Assembly (NCBI RefSeq): GCF_030247195.1
Contig: NC_080671.1
Coordinates: forward strand, 85,806,370 to 85,870,369
Length of the DNA: 64,000 nt
Reading direction: 5' to 3'
Origin: Topomyia yanbarensis
Lineage: Eukaryota > Arthropoda > Insecta > Diptera > Culicidae
The notes below the pieces were generated by a model. That model made no database searches. It was not told the DNA's origin and was given only the letters and a program-made list of their open reading frames with translations. Every line of letters begins with the position of its first letter. The stretch's first letter is position 1. Shown here piece by piece: positions 49,923-61,378 of this stretch. The position numbers and the translations under genes are program-made.

Positions 49923-52124
49923 AGGTTTTTGAGTAGAAAGCCCCAGTACCGTCTTTACGCATGGGCACACTGGGCCCCGCGATTTTGGGAATCCCGCACT
50001 GAGGATGGATATAAATCCTGTGTTCGAAACAAGGCACACACTAGTAACTCTTCAGAGCGTTGCAAAAATGGCGGAAATTTAAATTTATAGTTTAAAGTTT
50101 GTACTGGCATTGTTTTATCAATATCCCAATATCCCGATGAATCGGAGCAGTTCGGAATCGCGCATTAATACGTATCCTATGTGATCAAAACGTTCAAGGA
50201 GCAATAGACAACCATTCGACAGGAAATGCATCACAGCGAGGTTCGGATTGTACTAAACCAATTCGAGCGTCGCACAAACATTACGGTTTAAGTTTCAATT
50301 TATTTTTAACAAAAACAATTGCATGTTTTGGACTACAAGTATACAAAGTTTGGAATGTAGCGACCGGAGTGATAAACGGAAAATGATGACCAATAAATCT
50401 GTGCCTGGCAATCGTTCCGCGGATATGGAAAAAAACTATTCAAGTTTTTATCAAGTTTGGGACCGTCAACGTACAAATCTACAAATGTAAACTCTTCTGA
50501 ATTCTGCTCCTCACTATGCCTAGACCCTCTTAAACTGGCGCGGAACCAATAATGTTATTTTTTGACATAAAAGAGGTCCACCTTCATCATACATTTCAGA
50601 ACTTCGCCGTACCGTGCCAAAACGAAGCGACACAATTACTTTTGTCAATAATAATACTTTTTCCCTGATTATAGACAAAACTTGTGATCCTAAAATAAAA
50701 TGATTTTAATTCTACAGTGTACTTTATATATGTTAAATTTAAAACTCCAGTTTACGGTCAAACGACGAACGCAAAGTCAAAATGTTAGCTACTTCCCTTA
50801 CGAAGGATGGCTTGAAATTTTTATATTAGCAAATCCCACTGACCTCGACTAGGATTGAAATTAAGCACGCTGGACTAAACAGTCAAGCTTATTAGTTAAC
50901 ATCCGGGGCTGTCTGTAAAATGTGACCAGGTAGATTATTTTTGTATAGCATGAATCATTTAGTTCCTTTTTTCTACGACTTCCCAACGAGTCATAATAAA
51001 CAAGTGTACAAAATTTAATTGTTTACCAAAAAATACTGACCTCAACAAAAAAAATCCCACAAAAAGGGAAAATATTATAGAGCCATTATTTCCTACAGCG
51101 CGAATGGAACATGAATGAACCTCAAGGTTTCAACATTATATCGATTGATTTCAAAGGTGGCAAGACTCGGCAAAGTTGAATGTTCATTGGAAGAAAATAT
51201 GCCTTTCTCCAAGATTGGATCTTGACTCTGACCAGTTTCATCATATCATGAATGTTATACTGCTCACAATCAAGAAGTTCTGAACAAATCTAAACGGGAC
51301 TATATTACTGAGTACTACCGTAACTCCAGTAATCTAAACATTGACATTGAAATTTATTATTTTCATATTTGAACTTAACGTCTATATCGCGATTACGGTG
51401 GCTTCAGATCAGAAGAATTCGAAACGTAAACCCCAACATATCATGTACTATCAAACGGTGTAGTTCGAAACAAAACGCATTATTTCTTATAGATTGAACA
51501 TTCTTTAGCTTTAGAGCTATGAGAAGAGAGCTAAAAAAATAAAAATACAAACTAGAAACGGTCAAAATCAACAACAAATACTTTGTTCTGTATTTTGTCA
51601 GCAATTTAGGAATTTGAATGTGTGATACTTTACTTAATCTTCTAAAACAGCCACGTTCGCTTATATATTAACGAGGCTGTGCAGCTTTAGTATAGATGTT
51701 CATAAGTTCAGATTGAACATGTGAAAACCGTACCGTAATCATCCAGAAAAAGGAAATTTCGCGCTTTATTTACGCAAGCCACCCTAAACTCATTACGGAA
51801 TACAATTTTTGTTCTGGTCAAGACAACGTTTAAGTAGTGCACGGTAAACCAGCCCTACTTCAGCATTCCCGTTTGGCAAAGGACTATTCATCGTTAAACA
51901 ACGCCATGCAACTATGATGGTCAGATTACCACATGTTAATTTGGTCAGGTTACTGCTACATCATACAGATTCCAATATGTCTATTTTTGGAAATTTTAGA
52001 TTGAAACACAAATTCTGCGATATCCAGCATCGTTTTAATCGCTAGTAACGCTACCCTAGGATGTCCGGGATTCTGCTTTTTTGAAAACCCATGCGTATTT
52101 ATCAATAAATGTTCAGATCAACTC
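49923..52124. other. Long stretch without recognised genes
   Basis: No host coding sequence. 49925-50040 is GC-richer with GGGCCCCGCGATTTTGGGAA and looks like a repeat end. A possible 5S rRNA-like patch lies at 50845-50900. The rest is AT-rich. Confidence 0.35.
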
Positions 52125-52262
52125 AGATCATCTTGCGTCTTTAATAAATCGGGTAAGTAGTTTTTGAATGGCAGTTAACATCGCAAATCGTGTTTTTTCC
52201 AGGACCGTTCCACAAAAAGCTTCGTGACCGAGTCGCTTGTCGATATTTTTGAATAGGAAAAT
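52125..52262 (-). repeat. Right member of the inverted repeat pair
   Basis: Reverse complement of the 48830-48960 segment; it contains ACGAAGCTTTTTGTGGAACG on the minus strand. It ends near the left edge of the Harbinger element. Confidence 0.6.
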
Positions 52263-52492
52263 TACAGAGGCCCTTACTTCCACTTCCACGTTCACTTTCA
52301 CTTCACCGACACGTCACTTCACTTTTTTACCTATTACCGTTGTCATACAGAGAAATGATGAAAATTAACACCGTGAAGTGAGAGTGACAGTGAGGTGACG
52401 TTCGGATAACCATTATACGTGATGTTCATAATTGCCTGCTCTGTCAATTTGTTTTGCCTTGCTCAGAAAAATATCGACGGAAAAGGATTAAA

Positions 52493-53784
52493 ATGAGTGT
52501 TAAATGGTGGTTTGATACCGATAGTGAAGACGAGGAGGATTATACCGTCCTGGCAGCGGAACGTAGAAGGATAAGAGATTAATCAAATCCGCTGGATCAA
52601 ACTGATAAATCGTAAGTATATGGAATAGTTTAGTTTTATAGTGTAAAGAACAAATCACTGAACAAAATAAATTTGCTTCATTTTTTTGCAGATTCATTCA
52701 ATTCTTCAGGATTTCTAAGGATATTTTTAAATACTTATTGGATATTATCGATACTAAAATCAACCCTGTTCAACAATCTACTTCGATTCCTTCAATGATT
52801 ATGCTGACAGCTTCATTAAGATTTTTTGCAGAAGGGAACTATCAGAAGGGCGTAGGAAACGATCGCTTCATTGGATTGGCACAACCTACGATGTCAAAAG
52901 TCTTGAAACTTGTTTTGGGCATAATTGAAACAGAAGTCTGTCCGGACGTCATCCAGTTTCCATCCGAATACAATGAAATAAGCGGCATTAAATTAGGTTT
53001 CTATGAAAAAACTGGATTCCCAGTAACAGGAGTAATCGGATGTGTAGATGGAACCCACGTTAGCATCATTCCGCCAGTCCGCAATAAACATCTGTTCTAC
53101 AATCACAAAGGCTTTTACAGTCTGAATGTAATATTGGTAATACTGAAATATTAAGTTTTATGCATTTAATACATTTAGATATTATACAACTACAGGTTTG
53201 CGATCATAATTTGATGATTCGGTATCTTGATGCTAATCATCCAGGTTCCTCGCATGACTCGTTTGTTTGGAATGGCAGTTCTCTAAATCAGTTACTGTTA
53301 CAAAGATACAATAACGGGGAGAGGAACTCCTGGTTACTAGGTAAGAATAGAGTTATTGAAAGTATTGAAATTCAGTCTGATAAGCGTACCATTCAGACAA
53401 AGGGCACAGTGTCTTGTTATAAGATGTCATTTTCATTCCTTCCCATGTGATGCTGGTTACCCTTTGACATCATTTCCAATCACTCCTTTCCGTACGAGTG
53501 AAAATACCACAGAACGACAGACGAGGTTCAACGAAATTCACTCCAAAACTCGAATCACCATGGAAAGAGCAATTGGAGTGGTCAAGAATACCTTCCGATG
53601 CTTGCTAGCAGTAAGACAGCTGTATTATAAACTTGAAAAAGCTACGCAAATTATCAACGTTTGCGTAGCCCTACATAACCTCCGCATGAACCATAAAATG
53701 GAATATGATGAACCAGAATTACCAAATGGAGAGAACGATCCAGAACTGCGCGATGTTGGTAGAAATGAAAGTGATGCGAGTTGA
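52493..53784 (+). mobile_element. PIF/Harbinger transposase, three exons, inactivated
   Basis: DDE nuclease of the Harbinger family. Exon 1 is 52493-52611 (MSVKWWFDTDSEDEEDY), intron GTAAGT...TTGCAG, exon 2 52692-53136, 59-bp intron 53137-53195, exon 3 53196-53341; all join in phase. Catalytic-core signatures: GVIGCVDGTHVSI (first D), [14 protein letters not shown] (second D), SKTRITMERAIGVVKNTFR (E) and CVALHNLRM near the end. Defects: TAA at codon 30 (52580-52582), and the acceptor expected before GTGATGCTGG (about 53449) reads CCCAT instead of ending in AG. The second transposon gene is convergent at 54134-54595. Confidence 0.85.
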
Positions 53785-54133
53785 ATCGGAGAAGAAATTA
53801 TGAACAACACTTTATGAACCAAGTTGTTTTTTGCATCACAGAAATAAAACCTGAATCTATACACTAATTTTACAATCTGTCATTCTTAATCGACATTCTA
53901 GCAACTCCATAACTGCAATCCGAAATACCCCAGATGGCTATAATTCTTATTTGTACAAATTCGTGTGTTCAAGTTGTTCTATGCATTTTATAACGAAAAT
54001 ATAAATTATTTCGATTAAATATATGTTTTATTGAATGACTAACAACTTACCAGGGTATTTATTCGAATTTTGCATCTTCAAAACAATGACGTTATAATAC
54101 AGAAAAGCAAACTTCAACAATGATAATAATACA

Positions 54134-54595
54134 TCAATCGTCACTGTCCATCTCGTTATGACCATCTTGTGCATCAGCCGTTGTTGTCCACCCCATTTCA
54201 TGGTCGAGTTTCTGCTTCTTGTATTCAAGTAGCTGTAACTGACATTGTAGCTGCTGGTTTTTATACTTCTGCTTCTCCAGCAGCAGCTGTTTCTTAAAAT
54301 GGAATTTCTCCTCCTCCAGTTTAAACCGCTTCTTTTCAAGGTCAACTCGCTGTTGTTGTAAATCGTACGACTTACGTGAATATCGGGCACAATCCGATAC
54401 ATGCCGCTTCATCCTATTTAGATCGTTCGTCTGCTTTTCGAGCAGAGCTTTTCGGTAATTCCGATTATTCGATCGTCCGCAGCCACGAGCAGCTGGTTGA
54501 CCCTTATGAGCGTGAAAGAACCAGCGCGCTGCAAATGGCTGTAATTTAAAATCTAGTGCTCCGATATGGATGAAATTTTGCACAGATATTTTCAA
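54134..54595 (-). mobile_element. Harbinger second ORF, coiled-coil part
   Basis: The 153-codon frame has a long Glu/Lys/Gln-rich helix (QQQRVDLEKKRFKLEEEKFH, then KKQLLLEKQKYKNQQLQ). PIF/Harbinger elements carry, besides the transposase, a Myb/SANT-type DNA-binding protein with such a C-terminal helix. The Myb domain is not visible, so the gene is probably truncated at its 5' side, or a further exon lies upstream. It is convergent with the transposase. Confidence 0.6.
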
Positions 54596-54619
54596 AAGTA
54601 AGTACTTTCAGAATATATA

Positions 54620-54835
54620 CTAATTTTTTCTTTCGATTTTTTGAGTTCCAACTTTGTATATAACCCCTTAATGCTACGTCGCACATCTTCTGACCCTATC
54701 CTCCCCCTCGTCACACTTCGTTACAAATTTGGATACCCCCATTACCCCCCAAAATGCTACGTCATTTATGCATGGCCCCTATGGGAAAATATAGAGGAAA
54801 AATATATTAAATACTATAAATTTTGAAGTGGCCCT
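54620..54835. repeat. Repeat with CCCCCTCGTCACACTTCG and ATGCTACGTCATTTATG
   Basis: Contains two ATGCTACGTC strings (54671 and 54754) and two C-rich runs. It looks like a dispersed element end. Possible right end of the Harbinger element, not shown. Confidence 0.35.
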
Positions 54836-55115
54836 CAGAAAATTACAATTCTTACCTCATTTGCAAGAAAATAATTTTAGTATTTTAATTGAGATATTTC
54901 TGTTTCTCGAAAAATACTTGAAAGGGGGGCACTGGGTCAGTTTGTCCCCAAAAGCCCCTATTTTCAATAATTTTTCTGCTCCGTGATACATATTTTGCAG
55001 TTTTTCTAATGTGAAAAAATCTCAGAAATCGAACGGAACCTTTTTGACCTTTGTCCGAATACGAGAAGTTGTGGTTATAGGGCGTTTTGTCATTCATATT
55101 AAATTTTATCATTTT

Positions 55116-55237
55116 TTTTATTTCGATTATAGAAGTTTTAACCTTAAGGTCATTCGCCTCTTCAGGTTAGAAAAGAATCTTATGAAAATAGAGAATCTTA
55201 TGAAAATAGATTTACCAACAACGCTACGCCCACCCCC
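55116..55237 (-). mobile_element. tRNA-derived SINE, copy 3 (internal deletion)
   Basis: Exact 14-bp target duplication AATTTTATCATTTT (55102-55115, 55238-55251). The body and box A end are kept. The middle with the B box is missing and replaced by a short repeat of GAATCTTATGAAAATAGA. Confidence 0.85.
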
Positions 55238-55344
55238 AATTTTATCATTTTCTCGTGCATATTTCTCTAATATTCTTTACTCAATTTTAATAGACTGTAC
55301 CTTGTTGAACGTGGAAAATTCTTACGAATAAAACAAATCTAGAT

Positions 55345-55822
55345 TCTAATAATGCTTATAATAACACTAACTTCAAACTACTTTACTTCTAAAAGAATAC
55401 TAAATTCACTTAACTGAAAGGTATTAATACATTTTTCTCAGAAAAAATTTCCTGGCTTTCGAATAAAAAGAAACAAAAGTACAATAAGTGCCATACTTTT
55501 TCAATTAAAACGAGTATTAGTAAAAATGAGATAAAAATGTCCAAGTTCAATAACCCAAACACACGAAAACAAGAAAAGATAAGTGTATCATGTCGAAGAA
55601 TGAAATTACTTTGTAAAGGTTATTTAAACTCGTTAGCTGAAACGTGTGAGGGCATCAAATATACTTTTTGAGTTAGAGATGTAAGTGAGTTTTTAACATT
55701 AAAAGTTCTTTGATTGATTTTTATGAAGATCTAACAAACGGTGTGGAAAAAACTGCTTTTTTCGTTTTCGATTTTTGTCCAATATCTGTGCAACCTTAAC
55801 CATGAACCAAACACCCTGTATA
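55345..55822 (-). mobile_element. Truncated relative of the 16548-19871 long-TIR element
   Basis: Matches 16650-17170 in reverse complement (for example CAATAAGTGCCATACTTTTT) and ends with the same terminus, ACCATGAACCAAACACCCTG followed by TA. A half copy of the TTAA fold-back MITE (55712-55797) lies just inside that end. Confidence 0.7.
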
Positions 55823-55848
55823 AACGCGGGTGACAAACTAAAAATCAC

Positions 55849-55972
55849 TTAACCTTCCGGCAGTCGCGCTAGTGTACTGAGTGCACACTGCTCTGAAAAT
55901 CTAGCGAAATTGTCTTTGGGCACCAGCGGGTGTCCATTCACTGAGCCATTTGCGCGACTTCCGGAGGATTAA
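55849..55972 (+). mobile_element. MITE, 124 bp (copy 1)
   Basis: The left end is TTAACCTTCCGGCAGTCGCG and the right end reads CGCGACTTCCGGAGGATTAA, an imperfect inversion. The other copy is at 61041-61160 in the opposite orientation. Confidence 0.75.
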
Positions 55973-56034
55973 TTCGGCCGATTTTTTCATCGATTTTCAC
56001 GCAACTTTCAACGTTAATCACTGGAGAGCCGCGT

Positions 56035-56137
56035 TGTGACGTAACGTATTAATACATACTTAATTAGTTGTAAGCTCACCTATTCTTGTATACACTTTGC
56101 GCTCAATAAAGACATCAGTTTAACACGAACCTTACAT
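56035..56137 (+). repeat. Probable 5' LTR (3' boundary firm, 5' boundary tentative)
   Basis: The right end AAGACATCAGTTTAACACGA continuing to CCTTACA recurs at 60157-60186. AATAAA lies at 56104-56109 and TGGTGTCAGATG, a primer-binding-site-like string, follows at 56138. The left boundary TGTGACGTAACG is a guess from TG...CA logic. Confidence 0.5.
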
Positions 56138-56256
56138 GGTGTCAGATGTGGCTGCTTATTTCTGTCGCGTTAAGGTGCTCTACAAATATTAAACTATCGC
56201 ATTATAGCTTGCTAAATATGCGAAAAACAGAATAAACAGTTTTAGTAGTTCTCCGA

Positions 56257-57092
56257 ATGCAAGCGTCGGAAATCTTCGCTGAAATCTGGAAGTGCATAGC
56301 AGATCCCGTGCCAGAAACAAATATGGCGGCGTCACCGGCTGCTGGTCTTAAGCCACCTAAGGCGTTGATTCTAAGTGAAAATATGGCGGCGCAATGGAAG
56401 GCTTGGGTACGACAGTTTAACTGGTTTGCGACAGCGACGCAGTTGATTGAAAACCCGAAAGAGGTCCAATCGGCGATCTTCACGAGCTTCATGAGCGCGA
56501 TCGGCGAGAACTGCGTACGGATTTATGACACATTCTATTTGCGACCCGAAGAAGAAAAGAATATGCGCTGATAAAAGCGAGGTTCGACGAATATTTCATT
56601 CCGAAGTCGTGCATAACACACGAACGCTACACCTTCAATAAAATAGTTCAAAATGAAGAGGAGCCCTTCGACAATTTTGTCACACAAGTGAAGGAGCAAG
56701 CAAAGAAGTGTTCCTTTAGTGTGCTACACGATTCGCTAGTCAAGGATAGAATAATCATTGGAGTGAAATTCTCGAAACTGGTGCCCCAGCCACTGAACGA
56801 TGAATTGACATTGCAAAAGACGATTGAGTTATGTCGCAATCACGAACTAACTGCAAAGCAATCAAAAGTGATGGTGGCCGAAGAAAAAGTGGAAGTGTTA
56901 AAAGTAATGAAGAACAAAACAAGCAGTATAAATGATAACAGTGCTACCGAACTAATAGTGTGGAAAATGTGGAAGAAGACACAGGAAAACTTCTTGCCCG
57001 ACATTTGGGAAGGAGTGCAGATCCTGTGGTCGAAAGGGCCATTTCGCAGCACAGTGCAAAAGGCAAAACTACGCACGTCACCCGATTGTTAA
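56257..57092 (+). mobile_element. Ty3/Gypsy gag remnant
   Basis: Two overlapping frames. The first holds WKAWVRQFNWFATATQLIE and IGENCVRIYDTFYL. The second holds ARFDEYFIPKSCITHERYTF, DNFVTQVKEQAKKCSF and IGVKFSKLV, the usual gag segment of Mag-like elements. A frame change near 56570 separates them. The zinc knuckle is worn (VWKMWKKTQENFLPD where Cys and His are expected). Confidence 0.75.
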
Positions 57093-59845
57093 TGCAATAG
57101 AAGAAACGGACGAGGGAAGTTCAGCAGAGGAACTGTTCACTCTGTGGTTAGCTAAAAAGTTGAACTTACTTCCACTGAAAGAGTCTAGTACAAAATGGCT
57201 AGTAACATTTTCGAACCACAAAATGCGAGTTTTGGGTGAAGTTAACCCACTGTGCTCCATTAAATCGAAATCGACTCGGATCTTATTTAAAATCGTTGAA
57301 GAGAAGGTGATTCCTGTACTTGGTACGAAAACATGCATGGCTCAACAGCTCATAGCACGAGTGAACGCGTTAGAGATTGGCGACAGTGATATTTACGAAG
57401 GACTGGGATGTTTAAAAAACTATATATACGACATCATACGACATCGAATTAGTCGACGATCCTCAGTGGGAGATGCGACCAGCGAGACATGTACCGCATA
57501 GCATCCGTGACACGGTTAAGAAACAACTCGATTCGATGGAGAGATTAGGAGTCATCGCCCGAATTCACGAACCAACACCTGTGGTCAATGCGATGGTAGT
57601 GGTGAGACGAAATAAGAAACTAAGAATTTGCATCGATCCTTCTCAGGTAAACCAGAACTTGCTGCGACGTCATCATCCACTAACAACAATCGAAGAAATT
57701 TCTACGAGATTGACAAAGTCGAAGTGTTTCACAATCCTTGATTGTACTAAAAGCTTCTGGCAGATTCCAGTTACCGAACGAACAGCGAAGTAGCTGATGT
57801 TTGGGACTCGCTGGGGACGGTACTGCTGCAAACGACTCCCGTTTGGATTAGCTTCGGCGCCAGAGATATTTCAAAAAATCATGCAGGATACTCTGGAAGG
57901 ATTAGATGGTGTTGAATACTCGATGGACGACATACTCATTCACGCAGAGAGTTCATCACGACTGGAAGAAATCACTGCAAATGTGATCCGAATATTGAAT
58001 GAAAGGGGCCTTAAACTCAACAAGGAAAAATGCGTATTCAATCAGCCTAAAGTCAAGTTCTTGGGTCACGTGGTAACAAAAGACGGCCTGAATGCGGACC
58101 CTGAAAAACTGGAAGCCATACGGTTGCTGAAAACACCGACGAATAAACAGGAACTTCAACGAGTCCTAGGGATGATCACCTATCTAGCAAAATTCGTACC
58201 AAACCTGTTGGAAGTTACGGAGCCTATGCGACGATTACTGGTAAAGAATGCGGCCTGGATTTGGGATGCCGAACAAAAGAAAGCGTTTCAAGATATAAAA
58301 AATCTAATGTTGCTACCACCGGTTCTGGCATTCTACGACGTGAACACACCTGTCACATCCGTTGACGCCAGCTCCAAAGCGCTGGGAGCCATCCTGTTAC
58401 AAAATGGAAAGCCGATAGCCTACGCGTCGAAAGCACTCTCCCCGGCAGAAAAAAAACTATCCGCAGATTGAGAAGGAAGCGGCTGCTATCAGCTTCGCCT
58501 GCCGAAAATTCCATCAGTATGTTTACGGAAAAGAGCTGGTAGTTGAAACTGACCATAAACCCTTGGAGTTTATTTTTTCGAAGCCCATGGATCGAGCATC
58601 ACCAAGACTACGAAGAATTCTGCTTGAAGTTGCCCAGTACAGCCCTAATGTAATGTACAAGAAAGCGAGCGATATTCCTATACCTGACATTTTGAGTCGG
58701 GACGTAGAAAACGACTTGGCTCAAAATGGCGAGCACCTGGAGATGCATGTAGTGCTGCAGATGTCGAACAAAGCTGCATCGGAGTTAAGAGAGCACACAG
58801 CTAAGCATTTGGAAATGCAGTCACTGATGAACATGGTACTAAATGGCTGGCCGAGTCAAAAAGATGTTTCACCACTTCTGCGAAAGTATTGGTGCTTCAG
58901 GGATGAACTGGCAGTATATGAAGGGTTTCTTTTTAAATCAAATCAGGTAATAATTCCATCCAAGTTAAGAGAAAAGATGCTCGAAGCGGTGCACAGTGGG
59001 CACCCAGGGATTCAAAGTTGTATCAGGCGGGCAAAACAATTACTTTTTTGGTTCAATATGAACAAAGATATTCAGCAGATGGTTGAAGGTTGCAACGTAT
59101 GTCAGCACAATCAGCGCAGTAACATAAAAACACTTTATTATCAAAAAATGTTCCAGATCTACCGTTTCAAATAGTTTCCTCTGATATATTTCACTTCCGA
59201 GGTGACGACTACGTCCTGATCGTCGATAGCTATTCAAGTTTTTTTGATTTCAAGCGGCTTTCGGAGGCAACATCCGAAAACGTAGTTCGTGAGCTAAAAA
59301 CATGGTTTTCTGTTCATGGGATTTCACAGATCCTAGAATCTGATAACGGGCCGCAGTATCATTCAGAAAAATTCCGAAAATTTTCTGAAGTATGGGGTTT
59401 CGAGCATAAAACATCCACATTTTCCCCGTGCTAATGGATTGGCTGAAAGATATGTGCAGGTGGCCAAAAACATCCTCAACAAGTGCAACGAGGACAAATC
59501 AGACGTTGATCTTGCTCTCCTGCATGCTAGAAACACTCCAAGAAACGATAACATTCCCTCGCCGAATGAAAGGTTGCTTGGACGACTGGTTCGGTCGAAT
59601 CTACCTATGACGTTCGACACATTGAAACCCAAAGTGGTTACTAACGTAAAGGATGCTCTACTCCAGGAAAGGCAGGTGCAAAAACTATATGCAGATAGAG
59701 GAGCGCAGGACCCACCAAAGTTTGCAGGAGGAGATAAAGTGTTGCTGCAAGATCCGAAATCCCTTCTGTGGTCGCCAGCCGAAGTGCTTCGAGAACTGAA
59801 AAGGGTCCCTTACACGTACAATAAAAGTGTCATTACTAAGTAATG
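57093..59845 (+). mobile_element. Ty3/Gypsy pol remnant (protease region, RT, RNase H, integrase)
   Basis: Order: worn protease region (57110-57300), RT with LGVIARIHEPTPVVNAMVVV, FTILDCTKSFWQIPV and EYSMDDILIH (MDD where Mag-type RT has a YxDD box), RNase H starting DASSKALGAILLQNGKPIAY, and integrase with HSGHPGIQSCIRRAKQLLFW, CNVCQHNQ and the DDE core (IVDSYSSFFDF, ESDNGPQY). Broken by TAG at 57791, a stop/frameshift at about 58469, a stop at 59171 and a frameshift near 59430. No env frame seen. The lineage resembles Mag by eye. Confidence 0.85.
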
Positions 59846-59954
59846 ACATTACTAAAATTGTATGAAAAATCCATCATTACTCACCTTACACGATCATTAA
59901 AAGTGACATTACTGCTCAGTAATGACATTACTAGCGCCTCGTGTAAGGGGCCCT
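59802..59954. mobile_element. Fold-back MITE, 153 bp, in the gypsy pol
   Basis: The ends AGGGTCCCTTACACG and CGTGTAAGGGGCCCT are inverted; 3-bp AAA flanks on both sides. Internal AGTAATGACATTACT palindromes occur twice. The pol frame reads through the empty site as ELK-ENRSYLVSEGD, which proves the insertion. Confidence 0.85.
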
Positions 59955-60187
59955 AAAGAGAATCGGTCGTATTTAGTTTCAGAAGGAGATAGAGTTCTAA
60001 GAAGAAATTCTCACCATTTACGTCGCCGCAAAGCGGATGATAATAACGATATCGAGTTCTTAATTCAGCAAAATGAAACGGACGACAACAACGAAGAGGA
60101 GAAACGAAATGAAAATATTCCACAGCAATCACAACCGCCAGAACAGAGCGAGCGGATAAAGACATCAGTTTAACACGAACCTTACAC
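59955..60187 (+). mobile_element. Gypsy pol tail and stub of the 3' LTR
   Basis: The pol tail (ENRSYLVSEGDRVLRRNSHH) ends at a stop in the LTR stub. The stub from about 60157 matches only the last 31 bp of the 5' LTR, so most of the 3' LTR is missing. Confidence 0.65.
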
Positions 60188-61040
60188 ACGTCACTCGATT
60201 ATTCGTCAACAATTGGACCGAGGATATCGTGAAAAACATGGAAAATCACTGTGTGTAATTTGCGAATACGCGTTGTAGATACCGTATGGCACGGTGTTTC
60301 CTACTCAGAAGATTACGTTTTATCGAGTTACGTTATATCGGCGTTACTTTGTATCGAGGTTGCTTTATACCAAGGTATGACCAAATACAAATATGTTAAT
60401 ACGGAATGCTCTGATGATTTTTCGAGGACACATTTTATAACCCAGGTACACCGATACAGGTACACTGTCAGAGTGACAGTGCACCTTGATGAAATATTGT
60501 TAAAACTGGCGTCACTGGGGCTGAAAATTTTGAAAAAAGTAGAAAGTATCCATAGAAACTGTTTATTATTTAGGAAAATTTTTCGCAAGCAGTTATAAGT
60601 TTTGAAACGTGTTTGCATCCGCTAAAAAGAACTGAATATTCATTATTACTATTTTTTGTAGTGCCTTCAATGGTAAGTTATACAAGATAAATAAAAAATC
60701 TAATTGTTTAACTATCGAATTGACGTTTCAGTTTCAACTCAATAAAGGATGTCCAACATATGTTTGTGTACGATTTGTGCTTGGAGGATAATCTACTAAA
60801 TAAGAAGAATATTGATATGACTCTCCATTTCCAATGAATCGCGGAACACGAATGTAATACATGCAGTATTAGTCAAATTGGTTAGAGCCACGGAAGCCTA
60901 AAAATTTTGAAGTGGAACAATACTACACATAGTTTATATTTTGGTTTGCGATATGCGAATCAGCACCGCCTCACTTTATTATTGTAGCATTTTTAGATTA
61001 CTAGTGAGGGGCCTCGCTACATGGAGTACTTTAGAAGAAA
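60188..61040. other. No gene recognised
   Basis: 60251-60598 is open in one frame but the translation is not recognisable. 60300-60360 contains TTACGTTATATCGGCGTTAC-type repeats. Confidence 0.3.
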
Positions 61041-61160
61041 GCCCTTCGGAAGTTACGCAAATAACTCACTGGACGAGCAGCCGCTAGTGCCCTAATACGA
61101 TTTCGTTCGATTTTCAGAGTGGTTGCATTCGGTACACTAGTGCGAGTGACGAAAGGTTAA
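61041..61160 (-). mobile_element. MITE (copy 2 of the 55849-55972 family)
   Basis: Reverse complement aligns end to end with copy 1, including CGCACTAGTGTAC and GCTGCTCGTCCA-like centre. More diverged than copy 1. Confidence 0.65.
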
Positions 61161-61210
61161 GTGTTCATTGTCATCTGTTACAGCCCATCGGTTTTAATTT
61201 TAAAGTTTAA

Positions 61211-61378
61211 AGCCAGTAAAGTTCATCCGGAAATGAGCTGGGATTCCGGCTGGTTATAGTTAGTATTCTGGCTCCAGTGACACAACCAATTCTAACTGAT
61301 CGATTGTGTCACTGGAGCCGGAATACTAACTGGAACCATCCGGAATTCCGGCTCATTTCCGACTGAACCTTAGTGGGA
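61211..61378. mobile_element. Fold-back MITE (copy 2 of the 42330-42457 family)
   Basis: Arms with GTTCATCCGGAAATGAGCTG and GGCTCATTTCCGACTGAACC, ending AGTGGGA. The centre holds two inverted GTGTCACTGGAGCC strings. Longer than copy 1 by about 40 bp in the centre. Confidence 0.75.

Noticed and set aside
56257..60187. An infectious retrovirus-like element with env
   Set aside because: No envelope frame exists between pol and the LTR stub, and pol is broken in several places. It is a dead LTR retrotransposon.
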